From assembly GCA_964597445.1 (NCBI GenBank), contig CAZQXO010000023.1, positions 1-32,679 of the forward strand: 32,679 bases of DNA, given 5' to 3'. The notes beneath the pieces were generated by a model, which did no database searches, was not told the DNA's origin, and was given only the letters and a program-made list of their open reading frames with translations. The position numbers were made by a program, and so were the translations under genes. Positions within the stretch are counted from its first letter, which is position 1; each line of letters opens with the position of its first letter. Shown here in pieces: positions 18,191 through 24,962 of this stretch. The stretch is from UBA10649 sp964597445 (GTDB taxonomy: Bacteria; Actinomycetota; Actinomycetes; S36-B12).

Positions 18191-18445
18191 CTAGACCGCG
18201 CGCTTCTTCAGGCGGCGGCGCTCCCGCTCGGAGAGTCCGCCCCAGATGCCGAACCGCTCGTCGGAGGCGAGGGCGTACTCCAGGCACTCGGGTCGCACCT
18301 CGCAGGACAGGCAGATCTTCTTCGCCTCGCGGGTGCTTCCGCCCTTCTCGGGAAAGAACGCCTCCGGGTCGGTCTGCGCGCAGAGCGCGCGCTCCTGCCA
18401 CGCCAGCTCCTCGACGTCAGACAGGGGCAGCAGCACCATGTCCAT
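18191..18445 (-). CDS. whiB2: WhiB-family [4Fe-4S] transcriptional regulator, WhiB2/WhmD type
   Basis: WhiB proteins bind an Fe-S cluster and regulate transcription with the major sigma factor; WhiB2/WhmD is needed for septation and division in mycobacteria, and its orthologue WhiB for sporulation in Streptomyces. The 84-residue product has the four ligands Cys22, Cys45, Cys48 and Cys54 (ALCAQTDPEAFFPEKGG, then ICLSCEVRPEC), the turn GIWGG (66-70) and the basic tail ERRRLKKRAV. ATG 18445 is chosen because GAGGAGG lies 9 nt upstream; ATG 18439 is possible. It is divergent from fbiA, just as Rv3260c (whiB2) is from Rv3261 (fbiA) in M. tuberculosis, which supports the WhiB2 subtype. A promoter and two leader hairpins are annotated separately. 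Confidence 0.95.
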   Translation of the reverse strand: MDMVLLPLSDVEELAWQERALCAQTDPEAFFPEKGGSTREAKKICLSCEVRPECLEYALASDERFGIWGGLSERERRRLKKRAV

Positions 18446-18465
18446 CACGCGAGTCCTCCTCGACC

Positions 18466-18536
18466 CCGGCGACAACCGCCGACCCTCTCGACCCGGCAAC
18501 ACTCACCGGCCTGCTCGGACCGACGACAACCGTCGG
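18466..18536 (-). promoter_or_regulatory. Twin GTTGT-loop hairpins in the whiB2 leader
   Basis: On the minus strand two hairpins have the same 5-nt loop GTTGT. The first is CCGACG-GTTGT-CGTCGG (18536-18520, 6 perfect bp). The second is TCGGCG-GTTGT-CGCCGG (18482-18466, 6 bp with one T-G wobble), a few bases before the GAGGAGG ribosome-binding site. The stems differ in sequence but keep pairing, which hints at conserved structure. They lie within the predicted ~94-nt 5' UTR. A role in protein binding or translation control is inferred. Confidence 0.5.
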
Positions 18537-18545
18537 CATGCGTGT

Positions 18546-18574
18546 ATTACAGGGGTGTAGTTCGCATTCGTCAA
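18546..18574 (-). promoter_or_regulatory. Predicted housekeeping promoter of whiB2
   Basis: On the minus strand a -35 box TTGACG (18574-18569) is followed after exactly 17 nt by TGTAAT (18551-18546), five of six bases matching TATAAT. Transcription would start near 18539, giving a leader of about 94 nt. The segment is less GC-rich than its surroundings. This is the best sigma-70-like promoter I see in the window. Confidence 0.7.
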
Positions 18575-18578
18575 GCCC

Positions 18579-18614
18579 GATTCGGGCATTTCCCCCGAAT
18601 CCCGGGGAATTCCC
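18579..18614. promoter_or_regulatory. Cluster of palindromes upstream of the whiB2 -35 box (candidate operator)
   Basis: GATTCGGG (18579-18586) and CCCGAATC (18594-18601) form a perfect 8-bp inverted repeat with a 7-bp spacer, centre-to-centre distance 15 bp. The left arm is itself part of GCCCGA-T-TCGGGC. The 10-bp palindrome GGGAATTCCC follows at 18605-18614. Placement 5-40 bp upstream of the whiB2 -35 box and ~140 bp before fbiA suits a regulator site for whiB2. No known regulator is assigned. Confidence 0.45.
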
Positions 18615-18625
18615 GGCCCTGAGAG

Positions 18626-18641
18626 TGCGATCTGGCTCACA
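18626..18641. promoter_or_regulatory. CRP/GlxR-like site in the whiB2-fbiA divergent region
   Basis: TGCGA-N6-TCACA matches the CRP-family consensus TGTGA-N6-TCACA in nine of ten fixed positions. It lies between the divergent whiB2 and fbiA genes, about 50 bp upstream of the whiB2 -35 box. CRP-family control of whiB genes is known in mycobacteria (whiB1). One site with one mismatch can arise by chance, so confidence is limited. Confidence 0.4.
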
Positions 18642-18749
18642 TTCTCCCGTCCCTTCCCTCGTGCACCAGACGTGACAGCCGGGCGCGCACCCCCGGGATG
18701 TCCCCTCACCGTCGGACACGGCACCGGGGCCCTCTGACAGGATTGCGCG

Positions 18750-19748
18750 GTGCAGATCACGGTCCTGGCAGGCGGCATCGGCGGTGCGCGCTTCCTCGTC
18801 GGGCTGCGCCGGGCCGCGGCCGACCTCTCGCCGGACGCCCGGATCACCGTCATCGGGAACACCGGCGACGACATCTGGATCCACGGCCTGCGCGTGTGCC
18901 CCGACCTCGACACCGTGATGTACACCCTCGGAGGCGGCATCAGCGCCGAGCGCGGATGGGGTCGCGAGGACGAGACCTTCACGGTGCGCGAGGAGCTCGC
19001 CGTCTACGGCGTCGAGCCCACCTGGTTCGGTCTCGGCGATCGCGACATCGCCACGCACCTCATCCGCACGCAGTCGCTCGCGGCCGGGTACACCCTCACC
19101 GAGGTCACGGCCGCCCTGTGCCGGCGATGGCAGCCCGGGGTGCGCCTGCTGCCGATGACCGACGGCCGAGCCGAGACGCACGTGGTGGTCGATGACCCGT
19201 CCGGGGCCACCGGGCTCGACGGCACTCCCCTGCGCACCGCCCTGCACTTCCAGGAGTGGTGGATCCGGTACCGAGCACAGCTGCCGGCTCACGAGTTCGT
19301 GCTCGTCGGGATCGATCACGCGGAGCCCGGTCCGGACGTCCTGGCCGCCATCACCGAGGCCGATCTCGTCCTCCTGCCGCCGAGCAACCCCGTCGTGTCG
19401 ATCGGGACGATCCTGCAGGTGCCCGGAGTCGCCGACGCCGTTCGCAGCACGTCGGCCCCGGTCGTCGGCGTCTCGCCCATCATCGGCGGGGCACCCGTGC
19501 GCGGCATGGCAGATGCCTGCCTCGCCGCGATCGGCGTGCCCACCACCGCGGCTGCCGTCGGCCTGCACTACGGAGCGCGCGAGCGCGGTGGCCTGCTCGA
19601 CGCCTGGATCGTCGACTCGGTCGACTCCGAGGCGCGTCCCGACCTCGAGGCGGAGGGCCTGCGTGTCCTCGTGACACCGACGCTCATGACCGACGAGGAC
19701 GCTGCGGCCGCCCTTGCGCGCACCTGCCTCCAGGCTGCGCGGGCCTGA
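18750..19748 (+). CDS. fbiA: 2-phospho-L-lactate transferase (CofD/FbiA), coenzyme F420 synthesis
   Basis: FbiA/CofD joins the phospholactyl-type side chain, carried as a guanosine diphosphate adduct, to the deazaflavin Fo, forming F420-0 or its dehydro form. The 332-residue product shows the nucleotide-binding start VLAGGIGGARFLVGL, NTGDDIWIHGLRVCPDLDT, the WFGLGDRDIATHLIRT segment with conserved Asp and His residues, and GVSPIIGGAPVRGMAD near the C-terminus, all family hallmarks. The start is GTG 18750 with AGGA about 10 nt upstream. It is divergent from whiB2 and followed after 4 nt by fbiB, forming the usual fbiAB pair. The organism therefore makes F420, used by many actinobacteria in redox reactions. 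The gene for Fo synthesis is not in this window. Confidence 0.96.
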   Translation: MQITVLAGGIGGARFLVGLRRAAADLSPDARITVIGNTGDDIWIHGLRVCPDLDTVMYTLGGGISAERGWGREDETFTVREELAVYGVEPTWFGLGDRDIATHLIRTQSLAAGYTLTEVTAALCRRWQPGVRLLPMTDGRAETHVVVDDPSGATGLDGTPLRTALHFQEWWIRYRAQLPAHEFVLVGIDHAEPGPDVLAAITEADLVLLPPSNPVVSIGTILQVPGVADAVRSTSAPVVGVSPIIGGAPVRGMADACLAAIGVPTTAAAVGLHYGARERGGLLDAWIVDSVDSEARPDLEAEGLRVLVTPTLMTDEDAAAALARTCLQAARA

Positions 19749-19752
19749 GGCG

Positions 19753-21093
19753 ATGCAGGTCGTCGCCCCCGAGGGCATCCCCGACATCCAGCCCGGAGCG
19801 GACCTCGCTGCCCTGATCGCCGAGGCCGCCCGTGCCACGACGTGGCCCGACGGGAGCAGCGGCCTGGCCGACGACGACATCGTGGTCGTGACCAGCAAGG
19901 TGGTGTCGAAGGCAGAGGGTCGCGTTCTCGCGGCCGCGGATCGGGAGGACGTCATCGACCTCGACACCGTGCGGATCGTCGCCACCCGGCAGACACCCCG
20001 GGGCACGACCCGCATCGTCGAGACCCCGCACGGTCTCGTGATGGCCGCTGCCGGCGTCGATGCCAGCAACATCGCCGAGGGTCTCGTCGTGCGCCTTCCG
20101 GAGGATCCGGACGCGTCGGCGCGGTCCCTGCGCGCCGCGCTGCAGGCCATCACGGGTCGACGGATCGGCGTGGTCGTCACCGACACCCTGGGGCGACCGT
20201 GGCGTCTCGGGGTCGCCGACGCGGCGATCGGAGCGGCCGGGATCCAGGTGCTCGACGACCACACGGGGCGATCGGACGCGTACGGCCGCACGCTGGAGAT
20301 GACCGTCGTCGCCGTCGCGGACGAGATCGCCGCCGCGGCGGACCTCGCGAAGGGAAAGACCGCACAGCGCCCGGTCGCCCTCGTCCGCGGTCTCGCCGCA
20401 CGCGTCACGGAGGAGGACGGCCCCGGCGCTCGTGCCGTCGTGCGTCCCTCGCAGGAGGACCTGTTCCGTCTCGGCACCGAGGAGGCCATCGCCCACGGCC
20501 GGCGCACAGCCGTCTTCACGCGACGCACGATCCGACGGTTCACCGACGAGCCCGTGCCGGACGAGGTGATCGCCTCGGCGGTCGAGGCCGCGATCACGGC
20601 GCCGGCACCCCACCACACGACTCCGTGGCGGTTCGTCGCCATGCGGCCGGGCCCGGCCCGCACCCGACTGCTGGACGCGATGCGGGACCGTTGGGCCGCC
20701 GACCTCACCGGCATCGACGACTACCCGCAGGATGCCGTGACCCGGCGGCTGGCACGCGGTGACGTGCTGCGCCAGGCCCCCGTGATCGTGCTGCCCTTCC
20801 TCGATCTTGAGGGCGCGCATGCCTACCCCGACGCACGTCGACGGTCCTTCGAGCGCGACCTGTTCATGGTCGCAGGCGGCGCCGCCGTGCAGAACCTGAT
20901 GGTGGCGCTGGCAGCCGAGGGCTACGGATCGGCGTGGATCTCCTCGACGATGTTCTGCCCCGAGACCGTCCACGAGACCCTGGGACTGCCCCCGACCTGG
21001 CAGCCGCTCGGCGCGGTGGCCGTGGGTCGCGCCGCGGACGGGCCCTCGGATCGACCCGAGCGCACGGCCGCGGACCACCTTCGGTGGGAGTGA
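19753..21093 (+). CDS. fbiB: Coenzyme F420-0:L-glutamate ligase / FMN-binding reductase (FbiB)
   Basis: The 446-residue bifunctional protein (M. tuberculosis FbiB is about the same length) adds the gamma-glutamate tail to F420-0 and reduces dehydro-F420-0. The CofE ligase domain covers ~1-240: IVVVTSKVVSKAEGR, VRIVATRQTPRGT, VVTDTLGRPWRLGVADAAIG with conserved Asp, and DHTGRSDAYGR. The nitroreductase-like FMN domain covers ~255-446: RRTIRRFTDEPVPDEVI, TAPAPHHTTPWRFV, the helix FMVAGGAAVQNLMVALAAEG and GSAWISSTMFCPETV. ATG 19753 follows the fbiA stop by 4 nt, with GAGG very close upstream; an in-frame start at 19714 inside fbiA is less likely. It converges on manC with a 19-bp gap. Confidence 0.96.
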   Translation: MQVVAPEGIPDIQPGADLAALIAEAARATTWPDGSSGLADDDIVVVTSKVVSKAEGRVLAAADREDVIDLDTVRIVATRQTPRGTTRIVETPHGLVMAAAGVDASNIAEGLVVRLPEDPDASARSLRAALQAITGRRIGVVVTDTLGRPWRLGVADAAIGAAGIQVLDDHTGRSDAYGRTLEMTVVAVADEIAAAADLAKGKTAQRPVALVRGLAARVTEEDGPGARAVVRPSQEDLFRLGTEEAIAHGRRTAVFTRRTIRRFTDEPVPDEVIASAVEAAITAPAPHHTTPWRFVAMRPGPARTRLLDAMRDRWAADLTGIDDYPQDAVTRRLARGDVLRQAPVIVLPFLDLEGAHAYPDARRRSFERDLFMVAGGAAVQNLMVALAAEGYGSAWISSTMFCPETVHETLGLPPTWQPLGAVAVGRAADGPSDRPERTAADHLRWE

Positions 21094-21112
21094 CCCTCCC
21101 GACCTCGCACCG

Positions 21113-22189
21113 CTAGGAGTCCGAGGAGAACCGGACCGATCCGTCGGCCAGATGCGCCTGAGGCCACACGCGCACGCCGTCGAGCAGCTCATTGCCGCGG
21201 CCGATGACGGCACCGTCTCCGATCACGGCGCCCCGCAGCACCGAGCCCGCACCGATCACGGCACCGGCACCGACGATGCTGTCGGTGACCCGGGCACCCT
21301 CCGCGATCTCGGCCCCGTCGAACACGACCGCCCCATCGATCACGGCATCCGCACCGACGACGACCCCCCGACCCAGCGCGGAGCCGCCGACGACCTGCGC
21401 CGAGGCCGCGACCTCGGCTCCCGGCAGGACCAGGGAGGGTCCGACCGCGAGAACAGCAGGCGACGGGGCGAGGCCCAGGACGAGGTCACGGGATCCCTGC
21501 ACGAACGAGAGCGGGGTGCCGAGATCGAGCCAGTAGCCGGTGTCCACGACACCCGACACCCGGGCACCCGACGACAGCAGCCCGGGGAAGGTCTCGCGCT
21601 CGACCGAGACCGGCCGGCCCGCCGGGATGGCATCGATGATGCTGCGTCGGAAGACGTAGCAGCCCGCATTGATCTGGTCCGTGACGATCTCCTCGGGCGT
21701 CGTGGGCTTCTCGAGGAACGCGGTCACCCGGCCATCGGCATCCGTCGGGACCAGCCCGTAGGCGCGCGGATCCTCGACCCGGGTGAGGTAGAGGGTGACG
21801 TCGCTCGCCGTGTCGCGATGGTGCTGCACGAGTCCGGCGATGTCGAGCCCGCTCAGGACGTCACCGTTGAAGATGAGGACGGGGTCCTCGGAGCCGGACT
21901 CCAGGAACGGCAGCGCGTGCCGGATGGCACCGCCCGTGCCGAGCGGCTCGTCCTCCGTCGCGATGACGACCTCGATGCCGAGGTCGGCGTCGTCGATGAA
22001 CTCTCGGAACACCTCCGCCTTGTAGGAGGTCGCCAGGACGATGCGCGACACCCCGGCATCGCGTGCACGGGTGATCTGGTGCACCGTGAACGGCACGCCG
22101 GCGACGGGCAGCATGGGCTTGGGCGTGTGGACGGTCAGGGGTCGCAGGCGGGTGCCCTGGCCACCGACGAGGAGCACGGCTTCAGTCAC
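21113..22189 (-). CDS. manC: Mannose-1-phosphate guanylyltransferase (ManC/RmlA2 type)
   Basis: The enzyme makes GDP-mannose from GTP and mannose-1-phosphate, completing the path started by manA and manB. Residues ~1-235 are the nucleotidyltransferase fold with the signature LLVGGQGTRLRPLTVHTPKP, FNGDVLSG as the metal-binding loop, FLEKPTTPEEIV, DQINAGCYVF and SVERETFPGLL. The C-terminal ~100 residues are hexapeptide repeats of a left-handed beta-helix. It closely resembles M. tuberculosis Rv3264c (named manB or manC there), including the end SVRFSSD. GTG 22189 is chosen because GAGG lies 4 nt upstream and VTEAVLLVGG fits the family; a longer reading to 22447 crosses the TIGR03089 gene. It is divergent from TIGR03089 by 51 bp. 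Confidence 0.93.
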   Translation of the reverse strand: MTEAVLLVGGQGTRLRPLTVHTPKPMLPVAGVPFTVHQITRARDAGVSRIVLATSYKAEVFREFIDDADLGIEVVIATEDEPLGTGGAIRHALPFLESGSEDPVLIFNGDVLSGLDIAGLVQHHRDTASDVTLYLTRVEDPRAYGLVPTDADGRVTAFLEKPTTPEEIVTDQINAGCYVFRRSIIDAIPAGRPVSVERETFPGLLSSGARVSGVVDTGYWLDLGTPLSFVQGSRDLVLGLAPSPAVLAVGPSLVLPGAEVAASAQVVGGSALGRGVVVGADAVIDGAVVFDGAEIAEGARVTDSIVGAGAVIGAGSVLRGAVIGDGAVIGRGNELLDGVRVWPQAHLADGSVRFSSDS

Positions 22190-22240
22190 GCGCCTCAGGG
22201 TGCCACATGCGCTCGCGTGACCCGGGGATAGCGTCACCCT

Positions 22241-23002
22241 GTGGTCGATGCCTGGTCGTTGCTGCAGTCGCGGGTGCGCTCGTCCGGTGCGGCTCCCTTC
22301 GTCACCTTCGTCGACGCCGGATCCGGCGAGCGCACGGAGCTCTCCGCTGTCTCGGTCGCGAACGCGGCAGCCAAGATCGCCAACGCCCTGCGCGGGGAGT
22401 TCGACTGCGAGCCCGGGGAGACGGTGAATCTCGACCTGCCCCTCCACTGGCAGTGGACCGCCTGGTCCCTGGGCTGCTGGGTCGCGGGATGCGCGGTGCG
22501 ACCTGACCCTGCGCCGGCATCCGATGCCCCCGTCACGGTCACGACGCTCGGCCGCGCCGGGCTCTGGGACGCGGCGCGCTCACGGATCGTGGTCGCCTCC
22601 CTGCACCCGTTCGGACTGCCCGTCACCGATCCCCTGCCTCCGCGGGTCGAGGACGTCACCATCGTGGTCCGGCAGCAGCCGGATGCCTTCCTGTTCGACC
22701 CGGGCACCGCGGACGATGCGGCGCTCGTCCTGCGCGACGCCCGCACGACCCAGGCGGAGGTGCTCGACCGGGCTCGCGACCTCGCCGACGCGATGGGCGT
22801 GCGCAGGGGTGGCCGGCTCCTGGTGCCTGCCGATCGCACGGACCTCGACGGCTGGCTGGCATGCGCCGCGCTGCCTCTTGCGGCGGACTGCTCCCTCGTC
22901 ATCGTGCGCGACGCATCGGACGGGGGCCGCGCCGATGCGGTCGACGCGATCGCTGATCAGGAGCAGGTCACCGCGCGACTCGCACGCGAGCCGGGCCCCT
23001 AG
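22241..23002 (+). CDS. TIGR03089 family protein (degenerate AMP-binding-like)
   Basis: The 253-residue protein fits the actinobacterial family TIGR03089, which looks like a shortened, apparently non-catalytic AMP-binding domain. Seen features: an opening WSLLQSRVRSSGAAPFVTF, then the ANAAAKIANALRGEFDCEPG helix region and the HWQWTAWSLGCWVAGCAVRP helix, both typical of the N-terminal part of acyl-CoA-synthetase-like proteins. The ATP-binding P-loop and C-terminal subdomain are absent. Function is unknown; the family usually sits next to LCP (LytR-CpsA-Psr) and manC genes, as here, hinting at an envelope role. Start is GTG 22241. It converges on the SpoIID gene, sharing a CTAG at the stop codons. 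Confidence 0.85.
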   Translation: MVDAWSLLQSRVRSSGAAPFVTFVDAGSGERTELSAVSVANAAAKIANALRGEFDCEPGETVNLDLPLHWQWTAWSLGCWVAGCAVRPDPAPASDAPVTVTTLGRAGLWDAARSRIVVASLHPFGLPVTDPLPPRVEDVTIVVRQQPDAFLFDPGTADDAALVLRDARTTQAEVLDRARDLADAMGVRRGGRLLVPADRTDLDGWLACAALPLAADCSLVIVRDASDGGRADAVDAIADQEQVTARLAREPGP

Positions 23003-24708
23003 CTGAGCGTGACGCCGAACTCCGGGCTCACGCCCAGAACGGTTCCCTTGCGCAGGACGAGGATGCGATAGGTGCCCGGCGCCTTGCGTCCCGCGTCGCG
23101 GATCACGAACCGGTAGCGCCCCTTGGCATTGGTGGTGTCGGTCTCGAGCGTCTTCCAGGCCTCGCCCACGAGTTTCTGTCGCTGCACGCGGAGGTTGCCC
23201 TTCGCCGGTCGCACGACGCCGACGACCTTGTACCTCTGCCCCTTGCCGACGGTGACGGCCGCAGGCGTCAGGAGTGAGACGGTCGCCTGGTCCGGCGTCG
23301 GGGCCGGTGGTGGTGGTGCCGGCGCAGCGGGGGCCGGGGCAGGTGCGGGCACCGGCGCCGCCGGAGGAGCGGGCGCCACCTCGGCCGGCAGGGCCGGACC
23401 GACCTTGCCGTCGATGGTGCGAACGTAGCGGGACCTGAGCTTGAGGGCCGTGGCCCACTGCGGCCCGGTCCGACGCACAACGGCACCCTCCGGAGTCGTC
23501 GCCTGGACGGCCTTGACCGCACCCGACGGGTTCCGCTCGACGACGTCGACGCTCGCCACCGCCGGGACGCCGAAGGCGGCGGCCATCTGCGCCTGGGGAA
23601 CGACCACGCGCCAGGAGGCATGGGGATTCTCCGGCACCTTCATCCACGGATCGGGAACGCTGACCACGTACGGGAGGGTTCCGCCCCAGACGTCCTGCAC
23701 CGACTGCGTCGCCCCTCCGCTCGACGAGTGGTAGAACGCCCGGATCGGCTGACCCTGGTGGAGGATCGCCAGTCCGGCGACGTCCGACGCCATCGTCGCG
23801 TTCACGGCCGCGACCCATCGCTCACCCATGGCCGCGCTCGCCTTGGCCCATCCCGTGAACGTCTGGTCGAAGAAGGGACCGCCGCCGTCGTCCACGTGGC
23901 AGGAGCACGACTGGCGCACACCGCTGGCCACCTTGCTCAGCGCGTAGGTCCGCGCGGCCATCGCCTGAGCCTGCAGCGCTGCCTCCGGCCACGAGCTGGA
24001 CACCTCGGAGATCCCGTAGAGGTACTCGTCGTGCAGTCTCACGGAGTTGACGATGTTCAGCCGGACGCCGGACGCGGTCGACACCGGGACCACCTCGACC
24101 GAGCCGTAGCGGTAGCGGTGCCCGGGCGAGGCCAGGCCCTCGCGCGTCCGGGCGACGTTCAGCAGGGTCGGTCCCCCGGCAGCGGCGCCCGGGGTGCGCG
24201 TGCCGGCCCAGCGCACCGTGACCGTGGGTGCACTGCCCAGATCGACGGCCTGGCCTCCCGCGGTGCGGGTCACCCCGACGTCGGAGCCCCGGACCGTGAA
24301 GGCGAACTCGTCCAGGGGGCCGCCCAGCGTGACGGTGGCGCCGACCGTGACCTCGATCGCTCCTCCCGAGGGATCCAGGGGCTCCGCGCGCATGAGGGCG
24401 CGGGGCACCTGGAAGAGCAGGGCCGCGCGGATGTCCATGTCGTCCTGGACGGGAGACACCTCGGTGCCCGAGTAGTAGTGGCGGACGATGCTCGCCGCGT
24501 CATGGCCCGCCCGGGCCATGCCGAAGGCGCCCCACTGGGACATGCCGACACCGTGGCCCCATCCGGCCCCCTCCAGCGTGAAGGTCCCCGGCGGTCCGGC
24601 CACCTCCTCCGCCTGCGCCCCGGGCCCGGCAGCCACGAGCACGGCCGCCCCGGCGAGCACCGCGGCGATCGCGGTGACCGGGCGGCGTCGCGGGCGACGG
24701 ACGGTCAC
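22999..24708 (-). CDS. SpoIID/LytB domain secreted protein with Pro/Ala linker
   Basis: SpoIID-type proteins are exported peptidoglycan lytic enzymes or amidase enhancers. From GTG 24708 (569 aa) there is a signal peptide (RRPRRRPVTAIAAVLAGAAVLVAAGPGAQA), then GTFTLEGAGWGHGVGMSQW, the WGHGVGMSQ motif of the family. The SpoIID domain runs ~180-400 with YLYGISEVSSSWPEAALQAQ, AMAARTYAL, and FYHSSSGGATQSVQDVWGG. A Pro/Ala-rich linker of about 30 residues follows, and a ~90-residue C-terminal beta-rich domain ends at GVTLS. GTG 24708 is preferred over an upstream in-frame start (24777) because GAGGAG lies 6 nt before it and a signal peptide directly follows. It is divergent from the LCP gene across 254 bp holding a phased repeat array. 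Confidence 0.92.
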   Translation of the reverse strand: MTVRRPRRRPVTAIAAVLAGAAVLVAAGPGAQAEEVAGPPGTFTLEGAGWGHGVGMSQWGAFGMARAGHDAASIVRHYYSGTEVSPVQDDMDIRAALLFQVPRALMRAEPLDPSGGAIEVTVGATVTLGGPLDEFAFTVRGSDVGVTRTAGGQAVDLGSAPTVTVRWAGTRTPGAAAGGPTLLNVARTREGLASPGHRYRYGSVEVVPVSTASGVRLNIVNSVRLHDEYLYGISEVSSSWPEAALQAQAMAARTYALSKVASGVRQSCSCHVDDGGGPFFDQTFTGWAKASAAMGERWVAAVNATMASDVAGLAILHQGQPIRAFYHSSSGGATQSVQDVWGGTLPYVVSVPDPWMKVPENPHASWRVVVPQAQMAAAFGVPAVASVDVVERNPSGAVKAVQATTPEGAVVRRTGPQWATALKLRSRYVRTIDGKVGPALPAEVAPAPPAAPVPAPAPAPAAPAPPPPAPTPDQATVSLLTPAAVTVGKGQRYKVVGVVRPAKGNLRVQRQKLVGEAWKTLETDTTNAKGRYRFVIRDAGRKAPGTYRILVLRKGTVLGVSPEFGVTLS

Positions 24709-24794
24709 GTCTGGCTCCTCGGGAGGGGTCGGGCAGGCGGACGTCCCCCCACCGTGCCACAGGGGTCGCTCCAGCATGCCTCAGGGACCCGCGT

Positions 24795-24836
24795 GTCACA
24801 AAACTCACTCTTGTCACTTCTATCACTTTCGCCACA
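24795..24836. promoter_or_regulatory. Four to five TCAC repeats in exact 9-bp phase (candidate MtrA-type array)
   Basis: TCAC begins at 24796, 24805, 24814 and 24823, with a fifth, changed copy CCAC at 24832: every step is exactly 9 bp. The copies read GTCACAAAA, CTCACTCTT, GTCACTTCT, ATCACTTTC and GCCACAGAC. M. tuberculosis MtrA is reported to bind loosely conserved GTCACAgcg-like 9-mers in direct repeat. The array is 87 bp from the SpoIID start and 127 bp from the LCP start, and mtrA itself lies in this window. Binding is inferred. No convincing -10/-35 pair was found beside it. Confidence 0.6.
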
Positions 24837-24962
24837 GACCCCGGAACGGCCGCCACGCGCCGCGCGTCGCAGGGAAGTCCGGTGCCTGCGCCTACCATGT
24901 CGGCGGGCCCGGGGTGGTGCCTAAGCCCCATCATCCGATGGCAACCAGGGAGCGAACCGCGC

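Noticed and set aside
22190..22447. N-terminal extension of manC
   Set aside because: It runs antisense through the TIGR03089 gene; the nucleotidyltransferase fold starts at GTG 22189.
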